Origin: Erigeron canadensis
Taxonomy: Eukaryota > Streptophyta > Magnoliopsida > Asterales > Asteraceae
Direction: 5' to 3'
Assembly (NCBI RefSeq): GCF_010389155.1
Contig: NC_057769.1
Location: forward strand, 27,900,735 to 27,964,734
Length of the DNA stretch: 64,000 nucleotides
The translations under genes were made by a program, and so were the position numbers. Of the stretch, positions 1-12,479 are shown piece by piece. The notes below the pieces were generated by a model. The model searched no databases and had not been told where the DNA came from. It was given only the letters and a program-made list of their open reading frames with translations. The first letter of the stretch is position 1. Each line of letters starts with the position of its first letter.

Positions 1-1626
1 TGTAAAAGTAGGAATTATGGTTACGTCGTTATGCGCGAACAAGTAGAATTTAGTTGCAAGCACCAAATGAATAAATAATCTAGTTCATAATTAGATGTCT
101 CATGAGTCTTGTACCTAGCCGTAAATTCAGAAGCAATCTTCGTAAAACACATGAATGAAACTCGTAAATTTTGAAATACAAATTTCGAAATTCACACCTC
201 CCATTAATTTTCAAAGCTCCTGTAAATCTCAATCAAACCTTGCAAAACTTCAAAACCCGTATCCCATTCAAAATAGCCGTACGAAATTCTCATCAATTAA
301 TGCTCAAGTCAAAGTTAGATTTAACCCGCTTGTTGAATTCGTTTTGTAAAAACCGACTTTTCCATGACATGTAAACTCAAATCTCGTCGACTTCTTCTTC
401 TTCTTCATGTAAATTCGTAGATTTTAATCTTCGAAAAGTACACATGTACATAAAAGTTCCTAGATCTTGAACTAACTATTAAACTTTGCGAATATTTTCC
501 AAACTTCGTAAAATTGGTGGCCGTACAAACCAAGTTGTAGTCAAATGAAACTAGTAAAGTTAATCTAGAATTACGAAGCTGTACATGTGGCAAATGAGAT
601 ATATATATATATAGAAGTATCCGTGTTCTCATGTTTTGAGTGGGTTGAGGTGTTTTGACAATATATTTGATGTTTATTTGTCATTGATATTTTTTGCATT
701 TTGTTTTAGTGTTTTTAATGTACTCCTGTTGGATTCGTGGTTAGCATATTTTGCTATTTTTGCAAGATCAATGTTATGGTCATTGGCTATGGTCACTTTT
801 ATACAAGATCGTATTCTGCTACTGCTGCAATATTATGTTTTAGTAGTAGTTTTTGTTTGGTGGAGTACTAGAGTCTAATGTGTTAATATTGTTAGTGTGG
901 AAAATTTGTGTTGCAGTTCTTGTAATTTAATGCACAGGTATGTATTCTACATTTTGTGAAGATGTTTTGGTGATGATATGGTCATAACTTAGTTACAAGT
1001 ACATGAGGGGACCATTGCTTTTTGTTTTTCTAATGTGGTATGTATATTTTCTGCAAACCCATATCAAGGTTTGTTTTTGCTTAAATCATGTTCTGCAGAC
1101 TCATATATGGTTTCTAGTGCAGATCCATACTATGTCTTTCTAGGTTTGTCTTGTACTCTTTTTTAGTAGTTTGTTTTTTGTATTACAATTAATAACGATT
1201 GGACTAGCAGTTAGCAATTTTTTGTTTTGGTTGTTTTTATATATAATAGATAATTAAATATGATGATTAATTGAGTTTTATACTAAAATGATAAATATTT
1301 TTAAAACCATACTAGTTTGGTAAATAAGTTTTTCCATTACACCAATTTAGAAAAAAACTCTTCGAATTTGATCTTATTGAGTTACTTTGGTATAGGTGTT
1401 TTTAAATTCTTACATCACTAATTCAAGCTCGTTTAATTATTGTAACAATAGTTCATATGATGTTTATACTTTATAATTTTATAAATGGGCTTCTAAACAT
1501 TTATTGGGCTAAATAGTCATAACTAAAATTCAAAAAGAAAAACCTATGGCTATAAGTCATAGCACCCTAACAGGGTTAGAAATACCACACAATCTGAACA
1601 AAGAAAAACACACACACGTAACAGAG

Positions 1627-1660
<34 letters not shown>

Positions 1661-2971
1661 CAAACTCCATTAGTAACACACACAAATAAACAAACCACGG
1701 ATCTCAGGCATAAACTTATCCGACAACGGTTCTTTTGTGGTTAGGTTGTTGAGTTATCATTATGGCTTTTTTCTCTCCCGGAATTGGATTCTTGTATACT
1801 TCAATCAATGTGGGATAGACTATTTTCATAAATATATCAATACAGTTTCTCTATAAGGTAACTTATAATTTTTAAAAAAACTCATTGTAGTAAACTCTGG
1901 ATCTGGTTTCCATTATTTATAGTTATTTAGATATTGTAAATTAAGATTGCTAATTATAAATGTAAAATATCTGAAGACCCTAATTATTTTATTTGTGTGA
2001 GATATATTAGCCAAATGTTCACATCTTAGACTATGTCTATGGCTTTATCATTACATTTAGGAAAAAAACGGATTTTATATTACTTTTAAAAGGTGTGTAT
2101 ATTGTAAATATAAAAATTAAATATCATTGTCTATTATGAGAGCTCAAGGACTGCGTGACAGCTGATGTGGATCAATTTGACTAACGTCTCACCATGGACT
2201 ATGGTTGACAACAAAACATGCCAACATTATAAATGTGATTTTTATTTAATAAGTCATGGTTTTTTGAAACTATAGTTGATGGGACTTATAATAATAATAT
2301 TAAGCTAATAATGATATGGGTAGGCCCTTATGTGATGTGTGTATGTTTATATTTAGTCAATTCCTTATGCACTATTAATTAAGGACCATATGTTGTTGAG
2401 GAGCGAATATAAGGGTTTCATTCAAGGAACAGGGATATGAAATATTGGTTTCTCGGTGGGATTTCGGTAAATTAATATTTAGCAATTTCTTAAAAACTCA
2501 AGCATATAAGTGTCGATAACTAATAGATAAGTGATAATACTTGTTAAAGTTAGTTTTTTTTATGCTGTGTACAAAATCCCGTGAAACCCTAAATCCCACT
2601 GAAGTTTTGGACCCCAGTCAGCGAAATTTCTGAATTTGGACCGAAATATCACTGAAAATCTCGGAGAAAATTTGAACTGGATATCAGTCAATGACCGAAA
2701 ACCTATGAATCTAATTTTTATCTTAAAGTGTCGCTTAATTGTGAAAATAATAGTCATTTGCTTCAAGCTGTATGGTGCTCTTGTTTTTTATCATGTTTGT
2801 TTTCTGTTTATTTTATCTTTCAACTTTATGTCTAGCTAGCATATTTGTTTTTTACATGGAAACGTGTTTCGGATATGTATTTTTTTTTGTTTCAATTACG
2901 TCATTTCTTATCAAGGATATAATTTTCTGTGATATATGTTGACACAGATTTGCAAAAATGAGCGGGTTTTG
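1..2971. other. AT-rich intergenic region, no gene recognised
   Basis: Only short open frames without recognisable protein features are present. A low-complexity stretch at about 1607-1662 (CA-rich, then about 20 A) resembles a 5-prime untranslated region or retroposon tail, but I cannot tie it to a gene. The first kilobase is T-rich and unstructured. Nothing else can be supported. Confidence 0.5.
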
Positions 2972-4789
2972 ATGGAACGAATGAGAAGCCTAAAAATTCA
3001 CGAAGATCAACCTGAGGAGCAAGATCCTCAACCAGAGGCAGAAAAGGTGTGTATATTTCTTTTTATCTCTGTATGATTCATTAGTTGTGACGGGCGCTAG
3101 ACGCACTCAATGCGTAAAGGCACATTGAAAAAGCACAGGACTGGGAAAGAAGCACACTTAATTAAAAGAAATGCAAATGCCATCCAAATTTAACTTTACC
3201 ATTCAAAAACCAATATTCCATGCAACCAAAAGCTTGAAAACAAATTGTTCATAAATTGACAGCAAAAAAATCTCAAAATCAGATTGTTCAAAATAGAAGA
3301 AACAGTGGCTGTGACCTTTCATTGATGAATACTGTGGTATACATTGAGAGGTGTACGTAATTTATTGATTGTAAGCCTAAGAACCTTTGTTTGGTTTTCT
3401 GTGAAATGTTGAATGTCACTTGTAGGTAGAAGGTCCTGGAATTCTGTCTCTTATTATCTTTCAAATTTATGGCTAGTATTCATTTCTTTGGTTGATCCCT
3501 GCAAACTCTGCTAGATTTCATTTCTTTGGATTTATTTATTTTTTTTGTATTGTGAGCTTGATCTGTGATATGGCTTGTTATTAACTAAGAGGAACCATCC
3601 ACTAGTGCTGCTAATGTTGATCTTGTCAATGACATCGTGGATCTTATACTAGCTCGTTCACCAACAATCCGATTGTTCCGATATTATTCTGTATCTAAAC
3701 GTTGGGAAAAAAATGATAAAACCTATGTTGGAGTCAAAGATAAAAGATATTAGGTTTCTTTTACCGTCAGGTACACCGTTTCATTCTATTGAAGTGAATG
3801 AAACGGCTCCTCACACCATGTCATTCACCGGCTCCTCAGCTATTGAAGGTTATCAAGAAACAATGGTTGTTGGATCAGTGAAAGATATAGTTTTTATAGT
3901 AAGCCATGGTCTTCTCATTAGTCGTGACTACTATCTTGTGAACCCTTTTCTTGGTGAGGTGGTTCGAGTCCATGATAACCCTGCTATACAGGGTTTGGGC
4001 CTGTGTAATAGTACTGTATCTTTTTTTTCGTTTGCCTTTGGGTGTGGCGCCACCAACCAAGATCTCAAAGTTATTTGTATTCTGAAATCTCACATGGTGC
4101 AAGCGAATGGTCTGATCTGTGATGTTTTTAATGTTATTGATAGTAGATGGCTTCGGTTAAACCCATTAATGTCGAAGAAAATAGACATCCAGAGTGACGT
4201 GGGGTTGTTTTTAGAGATGAACAAGTCAGTTTATTGGTTGGGAAGGGAAATAGGTAGTACAAGTAGTGATACGATAGTTAGATTGGATCTTGTGAACTTG
4301 GAATTCTCTGAAATTCAAATTGACCTTGGAGAGGGTGTACCCGTAACATACACATTGGGCAACTTCTATGACAGCATTGTCTTATTAGTGCAGCTTCCTG
4401 ACCGGTCCCATTCCTTTAGAATCCTGCATGGAGATGATCAATGGACTGAAATTTTAAGACAATCACTGCATCAATGATTTCTAGATGGATTTCGTACTAT
4501 GGCGTTCTCGAATAACAAGTTGCTCTTATACACTATCAACAGTCAGTATCCAAGCTTCTTTCCCCCTCACCATGTATTTACAATATATAACATTTTGGAC
4601 GATACATATGATGAGGTGAACAATGTGCGCACCCTTGCTCCTATATATATGGATTACACAGCAGCACCGTATATTCCTGGGCCCACCCATGTTCCAAATA
4701 TAATATATAGGATCATTTCTCCATTAATATATTTTTTTGTTTCTGTTTTGGGTCATCTGCGGGCTCAATCATTTGTCAACCTTCATTAA
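2972..4789 (+). pseudogene. F-box / F-box-associated-domain protein, broken
   Basis: F-box proteins of this plant family link substrates to SCF ubiquitin ligases. A possible first exon (2972-3046, ATG then an acidic stretch) ends at a GT donor. The second block opens after the AG at 3590-3591 and reads an F-box-like helix region (DLVNDIVDLILAR, then FRYYSVSKRW). At the seven-A run 3707-3713 the frame is wrong by one base. With one A fewer the F-box would run directly into the 254-codon frame that starts at 3713. That frame has F-box-associated features (NPFLGEVVRV, then VYWLGRE). A TGA at 4475-4477 interrupts it, but the same frame continues with family-like sequence (MAFSNNKLLLYT, then FTIYNILDDTYDEV) to 4789. 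Two independent lesions make this a pseudogene unless they are sequence errors. The intron joining exon 1 is inferred. Confidence 0.7.
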
Positions 4790-6749
4790 AAATCTTATAT
4801 ATCTAACACTTGTCTTTATGGTTGTATTGAATCAGGTGAAGCAATGTGTGAGCATGACAGAACTCTTCTTTCTCAAGCCATGCTTTCGTGCAAAAGATTT
4901 TTTGATAATCACGAGAATTTTGGTTTGATCAGTTAAGTCGTTCTTGTGATCTTTGATTAAGGTTTTTCAACAGTTTGAGCAACTCTGAAACGTGATGGCT
5001 TTGTTATGGATTTAGCTGCTATTTTATGGACTAGGAATTGTTGTTGGCATAGTGTCTTTACACCTGTTTTGTTTTTGAAAGTCCAGGAATTTTAGGTTAT
5101 GAAGGGAAATGTTTTGACAACACATGAAATGTTTGAAATGTGGTAATATGTCACTATGACATTCAACATGCCTACCCAAAACTTCTTTTATAATTATTAT
5201 TGGATATATAGTCACTAGCGATGATAAAATTAAAATTGGTGCTTCTGTTTATGACAATCTGCTTTCAATTTTGCTAAACAAATTGTTTGATCATAGTAAT
5301 TTTCTTACTAGAATAAGTTTTGAAAGTAGGGTGTTCTGGTTTTATTATTTCGGCTATTGGTTTTTCCATGAGGGCGATCCTTGCTACCGAAGCCACGCCC
5401 TATGTAAGTGTGGGGCATCCTCAGAATCATCATGAGGTGCACATCCATTGTAAACATGCAAGTGCAGGTGTAACTTGTTCTCTAGACATTTGGTATGCTT
5501 TTCAAACTACACATTAGGTAAATACTAAATAGATCATCTTTGCAATTTATACCCTCAAAAAGTGTTTCTAATCTTGTCTACTATTTTTTAATAGAAGACA
5601 TTGGTATAAACTACTTACATTTTGGACTATTGGTTCCTCGCACTGTTTTGGTGACATGTTTAGTGTCAACTGTCAAATGCCATACCACTTATTTTGGTAG
5701 ACATAATTGGGTGTGAATCTTTGTTGGATATGAATTATATATAGATAGTTTTCTTATTCTAGCAATATGATCATATCTAGAATAATTTGCTACTATACGT
5801 ATGCACGATTATATACGGGGGTTCAACTAATTTATCGATCATTTGAAACATAAGCATATTGCGAGAATACAACAACCACGATACAATGCCTTTTAATGTA
5901 CGTGTATATGACATCAAGGCCGGTTGATTTGTGATCATACTCTATCAGATTGTGTGATCAAAAATGTATGTTCAGCTTAAGGTTTTAAAATCAGGCCGAT
6001 TCCATTGTAGGTTAATGGCTAATTAATGAGTGTCATGATCGGTTTCTTCCCATGGCATGCTTTCTAGCAAGTGATTGTCCTTTAATAATATTGTGTGTTA
6101 AAAGTTAAAACTATTAGTTGGATCACCTTAATTTAGTAGGATTTAACATTATTAGATTCAAGAACGAATGGCAGTTACTTGTATGTTCGTTTAGAGTCAA
6201 CTGTGGTCAGTGGTCACTATTATCATGTTAAAACCAATGCAACGTCGTGTCTAAAACATTTTGCTAGCAATTTATATATTATTCCTATAATATACACATA
6301 TTTTCTTTAAATAGAAGAGAAAAAAGAACAATCGATCTTCAAGGATGTATATACATGTATGTCCAAACTATTTGTACGTGTTGTTTTCAGAATACGGGTA
6401 TACTGTAGATGGAAATTATAATCATTTTCCAATGGATGATTATTACAAACTACAGATCAAAGAAGCCACAATCACTAATTCACTATATATAGAACGGTAT
6501 AAAATGTTGTTGCCTATTGGGGCCTTGGGGGTGTTTGTTTGCTTGGGTAATTGGAATGTAAAACGATATATATGTCGATGGCAATGAAAGGAAATGAACA
6601 ATAGGTAAAAGGGAACAGCAGGATATGAATATTGATGGATCAATTTGACTCATTTTTAAATTTCAACTTTTAAGTTAGTTACTCCCAAGTTAGTTCGAGT
6701 TCCCATTAAAAAAATTTGACTTTTTTTTTTTCTGACTTTGACTTTATAA
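4790..6749. other. intergenic region between F-box pseudogene and MULE
   Basis: No convincing gene. A 65-codon open frame at 5320-5517 has no recognisable domain and no good exon borders. The DNA is AT-rich with no long repeats that I could detect. Confidence 0.4.
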
Positions 6750-6758
6750 ATGTGTTTA
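6750..6758. repeat. MULE target-site duplication, left copy
   Basis: The nine bases ATGTGTTTA lie immediately outside the left TIR and recur exactly at 12074-12082 outside the right TIR. Nine bases is the diagnostic TSD length of Mutator-superfamily elements. Confidence 0.93.
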
Positions 6759-6950
6759 GAGTAAACAACATAAATCGTCCCTGTGGTTTAGCGAAATAGT
6801 CACGTTTTATCCTTGTGGTTCAATAACCTCATGGATCATTCTTTATACGAAAAAAAGCATCACAAATAGTCCTTTGACTATTTGACCGGCAGCCCACCTC
6901 CGATTAATCTCCACGTGAGGGACAGTCTTGTCTTTTCGCATTGCCCTGCA
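6759..6950 (+). repeat. MULE left terminal inverted repeat
   Basis: This region matches the reverse complement of 11891-12073 almost base for base. It begins GAGTAAACAACATAAATCG and ends near the CCCTGCA block. Relative to the right arm it has about ten extra bases in the middle, where the segment around CTATTTG appears duplicated. Confidence 0.9.
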
Positions 6951-7077
6951 CTCTCTTTCCTCCTTTTCTTTATTATTTCCCCATATATATACACATACAT
7001 CTATATCAAATCCAATAAACTAATTTATTTCTTCCTCCTCCTTTTCCATACAAAATTAAAAACGCAAACAATCAAGA

Positions 7078-7458
7078 ATGGTGTTTTGTGGGTGTGGTAA
7101 GCAAGCAATAATCATAACATCATGGACCCCCAAAAACCCAGGAAGAAGATTCTATGCTTGTCCTAATCAGGTAACATTTCTATTATTTTTAATTAAGGTT
7201 TATATTTGAGACTTGAATTGAATTGGGGCTTTTTTTGAAAAAGGGTTCAAGTGCAAATTCATAGGATGGTTTGATCCAGCAATGTGTCAATGTGCGACTG
7301 AGATCATACCAGGGTTGTTGAAATCAAAGAATAAATTGGAAGCACAAATTAAAGAAAAAGATGATCAATTGAAGAAATTGAAGATGTTGTTGGTTGTTGC
7401 TACAATTGTAATCGTGCTTCTTGTATCTTTGTTACTAGTTCGAAGAAAACGTATGTAG
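7078..7458 (+). pseudogene. MULE-borne GRF zinc-finger protein with C-terminal membrane segment, frameshifted
   Basis: Exon 1 (7078-7170) encodes the start of a GRF-type zinc finger: CGCG, then PGRRFYACPNQ. It ends at a good GT donor. Exon 2 opens after the AG at 7242-7243. Its first codons (GGT TCA AGT) soon reach a stop. Reading one base shifted from about 7252 gives the expected second half of the domain (CKFIGWFDPAMC), a lysine/glutamate-rich coiled-coil-like stretch, a hydrophobic helix (LLVVATIVIVLLVSLLL) and a basic tail ending at 7456-7458. One base appears to have been lost near 7250-7254, where SSC would be expected. Proteins with this GRF, coiled-coil and transmembrane layout are common in plant genomes. 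Their role is unknown to me, and I infer only that the gene travels with the element. Confidence 0.72.
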
Positions 7459-7864
7459 TATTTTGTATTTGTTTGTAATTTTTAGTATTTGGAATGAAAT
7501 GAATTTTAGTATTTGGAATGAAATGAATTTTAGTATCTTTGTTACTAGATTGAAGAAAATGAAATGCATTTGTCAGTTGTATATTGTAAGTTGAATTATG
7601 CTATGAATTTTTATACTTTAAAAGACTGCAGAATGTACATAATTAACAAATCTTCATATAGATTAAAAACACTGCAGAATGTAGCAAAAGAAACCATACA
7701 TAAGTCTAAACAAACCATACATAAGTCTTAAAAACACAACCATTACATAAGTCTTACCATACATAAAAACACAAAAGACATCATAGATAATTAGCATGAC
7801 ACCAACCAAATGAGTAGCAAAAGAACAGACATAAGTAGTAGTACATGACCAGAAGTTAACAACA

Positions 7865-10800
7865 TTATGGTTTCCTTTTGAGCCTACACCTTTTCCCCCC
7901 TGGACTGCCCACAATGTTGTTGGTACTTGCTCTTATACTAACACATTGTTGAGCTGGACCTCCCACAATTACACTAGACTGACTTGCAGCCATTGCAACT
8001 TGACTAGAACCTCCTGCGGCAATACTTTGAACCCTTGAAGCTTGACTTTTACCCCTTGAAGCTTGATTGGGATCCCTTGCAGCTTGAGATGGAGCCTCTA
8101 CAGCTTGACTTGGACCTCCAGCACCAACATTTTGACCACTTGCAGGTTGACTTGAAGTTGGGTTGAATTGGCTTGACTGAGTTGGAACACCTCCTCCTTG
8201 ACTGGCAGTAGCTTGTTTGCAGGACCTCTTATTGTGACCCATTGTGCCACACTGCTTACATACCACAGACCTTAGCTTCCTAGACAACTTACCATTCTTG
8301 GACATTTGAATCTCTTCTGCATTTTTCCTTCTCTTCTTTCTAGGCCTCCCAATTGGAGTGTGATATTTAGGAGGGATGATGACTGTCCATGATTCTGGAA
8401 CTGGAGCCCACATGTTCATACCATTGGTTGGGGTAATGCTAAACTGATACATCATTTTCCAAGTTTCTAGCCTATAGATAGGATCAACCCATGTTTCAAC
8501 AGCACCAACTGGTATACTGTGATTCACCATATCCCAATTAACAGCTACTGCATGTTTGCATGGAATTCCAGTAATCTCCCACTTCCTACATGTGCATGTA
8601 TTTTCCACAATATTGACCACACATTGGTCTCCCCAAGGACCACTAACTTGATACTTGTCAATACCATTGAATATGGCCTTGTATGAACCAACATCTATTT
8701 TGACCAATTCTAGCATCCTAGTGGCAGTGGGTGTCAATGGCCCTTTACTCTTTGCTATCACCTTTCCCACATTCCCAACTCTTATCATCAGATATTCCCT
8801 AATGAATTCTAAACAATGTATAAAAGGCATAGCCCTTCCCTTAACTATTTTGCCATTCAAAACCTCACACATGTTGTTTAGTAAAACATCAGACTTTGCC
8901 CTGCCTGTTAAAATACAAAATTAATAACTTAATTGAGCTGTTTATATATCAGACTACCTGTTTAATTGACCACTTAAGTGCATGTTTATATAAATAAGTT
9001 ATAATCAGGGTTAATTGATACCTGTGAAATGTGATCTTGTCCAATGTTGAGGTGGGATTTTCATCAACCAATTGTAAGCAGATTCACTGTACTTTTTGAA
9101 TTCCAGCATATACTTGTTGAATTCTTGAACTGTGGTTGCTGCTGCACAATACCAAAGATGATTATTGAAGGTTGTCCCTTTCCATTTAAGTTTCATATTC
9201 TCATGAATATGCTTAAGGCAAAATCTATGTTCAGCAGAAGGAAAAACCTTTGCTATGGCTGGAATAATGCCCTGTATGTACCAATCAATTAGAGTTAGTG
9301 TAAAACATGAGAATATTAAATAAAATTAAACTAACAAGATCAATACCTTTTGCCTGTCACTTATAAAAGTGTAATTAGACCTGCTGTCAAGGTCTAAATC
9401 ATCACCTAAGCACTCTAAAAACCATGTCCAGGAGTGGGTGGTTTCTGATTCAACTATTGCATAGGCTACAGGGTAGATACCATTGTTTGAGTCAATGGTC
9501 ACAGCAGTTAACACTTGGTCAGGGAAAGGACCAAACATGAAAGCACCATCAAGACCTAATAACTCTCTTCCGGCACTTTTGAAACCCCTTTTCAATGGCC
9601 CTAAGCATACATAAATCCTCCTAAAAACTCTGAACTTGTCATCAGGATTCATACCAGGGTTTGAATTCTGCAACTCTTGTACATAGTCTCTTAACATGTT
9701 ATACTGCTTTGTATAATCTCCTCTGAGTTCACCCTTTGCAGCTCTCTTAGCTCTTTGCTGAGACAATCCTAACTCAAACCTCCTTTGTAACTCCCCTTGT
9801 AAAGCTGCAGAAGGTATATCAGGATTTCCTAGACAATTGGTAGTCAATTAAAACAGTTTAAGTTAGTATAATACTCAATTAAAACATTTTAAGCAGATAG
9901 AAACAGTTTAAGTAAATGGAAACAGTTTAAGGTACTATAATATTTACCTTCAATCTGCTGAAGTATACTTTTACCAATGAACTTTGAGGTGAAGTGTTTA
10001 TTTGTCCTTGATTGCAGACATTTGTGTTCTTCAATACATGTTTTGACCATCCATGTCTCTTGACCATAAATCTTGGACACATGTAGTGTCCAGGGACATG
10101 TTCTTTGTTTCATTTTTGATTTGTGTCCCCTTCCACCTTTATTCAATGGTTGAGAATCTTCAACAACTTTGCCACTTGCCACCCCATCAGTATTCAATGT
10201 TTCTTTTTCCAAAAATGTGTCCTTTTTTGTCCGACTGACTTTCTTTTTGGACCTTGTTGCTTTACTGGGCCCTACATCTTTTTGGACTTTCTTTTTAGGC
10301 CCACCTTTCAGCCCAATAGACTCACTATTAAGTGGTCTGCTTCCAACATCTTTCTCAATTGGCCCAACATCAACACTAGGCCCAACATCATCACTCGGAT
10401 CAAAAACAGGATATTTTCCAACACATTCTACCCTTACCCTTATATTATCATTTTTCACAAACTTCAACTCCCTCTTAGTTTCTATTGCATGGGCCCTAAC
10501 CAATTTCATAAATTCATGCTTATTACCAAAACTTTGTGTCAAATAAAATCCAGTTTATAAATTGTAGGCTCACTAGTTGCCTTTTTGTTTCCCATTATCT
10601 TCAACAGCCTGTTCCTTACCTTGTTAACATCTTCTTCAGGATCTGAACCATTCTCAAATTGGTCATTATGTAGAACTTCTACCTCTTCATCTTTACCACC
10701 TTCTACATATGCATGTACCTTTGCATTACCACCCAAGAACTCTACATCTGCATCTACATGCAAATGAAATTCTCTCATGTCCACCTCCACCTCCTCTATT

Positions 10801-11730
10801 TCATTTTCCTCATCTACAATGTAATCACTATCCTCATCCTCACTATCATTAGAATCTTGACTATCACTTTCAGAATCATCTTGTACTTCTTCATTTTGCT
10901 GCAAATGTGCCTTACCCTTTGAATTGACTTCTACATTTTGCTGCAAATGTGTCTTACCCTTTGAATTGACTTCTACATTTTGCTTTGCTGTTGCGTTACC
11001 CTTTGCATTGACATTTGCAGCCTCACCTAAACTAACATTTTGATTTCCTAAGTTCTCTTGACTACTAGGTGTTAACTGAGGTTCCTCATTCCAATCAAGC
11101 AATAACCTTTTATAAATACCAGTGTTTTTCTTTGGTCTTGGTCTAGGCTTTTTTGAAGTGATAGTGTCATTATCAACTATCTCTTCAATAACAAGTTTTG
11201 ATTTTCTTGGCAAACAGTAATCACTTAAATTTGACATGCCATGTTCTACATAAATAGATATTAGGTTGGCATTTTCTACATAATTACCTAAGTTGTTAAC
11301 ATCTTGATCACTAACTAGGGGTTGCAGACCATCATCTAATGAAAACCCTGGTTTTAGAAAGTGATAATACATCAATTGACCACCAGTGTAACCTAAATCC
11401 TCCATGATGTCATTCAACTCATGCACTGAAAACTGATCAATATTAATACAGTCAGTATAGTTGATCTTACCCTTTTCATATGTCATCTCTAGCCATTATG
11501 TGAAAAATCCTCCATGGTGAATCTTCATCGAGAACAAACCAGCATAAGAATCTACATTGCAAATACAAGCCACAAAATTAGTACTTTGAACTTAATGAAA
11601 TAAAAAACAAAAAAATAGAAAAAAACTTAATATAACTGAAACCCTTAAAAAAATACTCACGATAAATCTGATCCAGATTCCATAAGTGGTCTTCACCTTT
11701 AGCACGAATAGTATATAATGGACAAGTCAT
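7865..11730 (-). pseudogene. MuDR-type MULE transposase, five exons, two lesions
   Basis: Exons on the minus strand: 11730-11661, 11551-9948, 9828-9347, 9271-9022 and 8904-7865. All internal borders are GT-AG, and the phases join except at the lesions. Order of domains: short N-terminal exon (MTCPLYTIR), an acidic region rich in D/E and N with a short repeat (VEVNSKGK), a MuDR-type DNA-binding region, and the MULE DDE catalytic core with LLGLDGAFMFG and FISDRQKG, which hold two acidic residues. Next come the SWIM zinc finger (CTCRKWEITGIPCKH) and a CCHC knuckle (CKQCGTMGHNKRSCK). Lesion 1 is an in-frame TAA at 11498-11496. Lesion 2 is a one-base frameshift near 10541-10544, where LDFI stops and the next frame continues with TQSFGNKHEF. 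The catalytic core and both zinc-binding motifs look intact, so the damage may be recent. Confidence 0.85.
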
Positions 11731-11890
11731 TGTATTTAGGGTTTTTTGATCGATTTCAAATCATTGGAGATGGAAGGTGTTTTTGGATTGATTTATCATT
11801 TGGGGGTTTTTTTAATTGATCGTAAAATAGGGTTGAGGTTTATATATATAAGAAAAATAAAAAAAAATAATTAATATTTACTGAAAAAGG

Positions 11891-12073
11891 TGCAGGGTAA
11901 TGCGAAAAAGACAAGACTGCCCCTCACGTGTGACTCACGTGGGGATTAATCGGAGGTGGGCTGCCGGTCAAATAGTCTTTTTCGAATAAAGGATGATCCA
12001 TGAGGTTATTGAACCACATGAATGAAACGTGACTATTTCGCTAAACCACAGGGACGATTTATGTCGTTTACTC
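11891..12073 (-). repeat. MULE right terminal inverted repeat
   Basis: Reverse complement of 6759-6950. It carries the same CGTCCCTGTGGTTTAGCG and GCTGCCGGTCAAATAG blocks. The transposase start codon lies about 160 bp inside this TIR, so the TIR probably contributes its promoter. Confidence 0.9.
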
Positions 12074-12082
12074 ATGTGTTTA
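12074..12082. repeat. MULE target-site duplication, right copy
   Basis: Exact copy of ATGTGTTTA found at 6750-6758. Confidence 0.93.
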
Positions 12083-12298
12083 TGATATATAATATTTGAT
12101 AAAAGTTATATAAAAAATAACTTTTTTTTTATTACATCAAATGTTATACAACATAAATAAAAATATTTAAGACTAAAGTTCAAAGAGAAAAACTTATGAA
12201 ATTGAAACATGACATTTAAGGTAGTACCAATATAAATTAGTACGAATTGAAAATTTCTCTTGTATCTATTCTAAATTCATGGTATAATAATTTTGTTT

Positions 12299-12479
12299 AT
12301 AAACCAGCTGGGTTGGATCAGTGGTCGAAGTCGTTGCCTCTGGAGACGTCTCTTTATCTTTGATAGGGGTAAGACTGTCTACATCTCAAACCCCCCCCCC
12401 CCCCCCATACACCATCGAAGACGGTAATGAGACCTAAAACTCATGAAAAAGGACATTGAGAGTTATTTACTTACTTACT
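12299..12479 (+). mobile_element. tRNA-derived SINE, 181 bp, with 14-bp TSD
   Basis: The 14 bases TAATAATTTTGTTT occur at 12285-12298 and again at 12480-12493, bracketing the element exactly. The 5-prime part has an RNA polymerase III A-box-like block (TTGGATCAGTGG at 12313-12324). The body has the GGGGTAAGACTGTCTACATC block often seen in plant SINEs and a C17 run near 12390-12408. The 3-prime end is a TTAC-rich tail, not poly(A). A clear B box is not visible, so the tRNA part has decayed or is atypical. Confidence 0.82.

Larger units (their letters stand above)
6759..12073. mobile_element. complete Mutator-like element (MULE), 5,315 bp
   Basis: The element starts with GAGTAAAC and ends with GTTTACTC. 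It is bordered by TIRs of about 192 bp (6759-6950) and 183 bp (11891-12073) and flanked by the perfect 9-bp TSD ATGTGTTTA. Inside are a plus-strand GRF zinc-finger gene (7078-7458) and a minus-strand MuDR-type transposase gene (11730-7865), which converge. The TIRs remain highly similar over most of their length. The left one carries a small insertion or local duplication around 6857-6880, which suggests moderately recent insertion. Both genes have lesions, so this copy is probably not autonomous now, although its TIRs could still be mobilised by an active relative. Confidence 0.93.

Noticed and set aside
5320..5517. 65-codon open frame with several His residues
   Set aside because: Short and isolated, with no domain that I recognise and no splice or promoter context.
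8655..10767. Plus-strand open frames over the transposase
   Set aside because: They mirror the minus-strand transposase exons, which have clear domains and splice sites.
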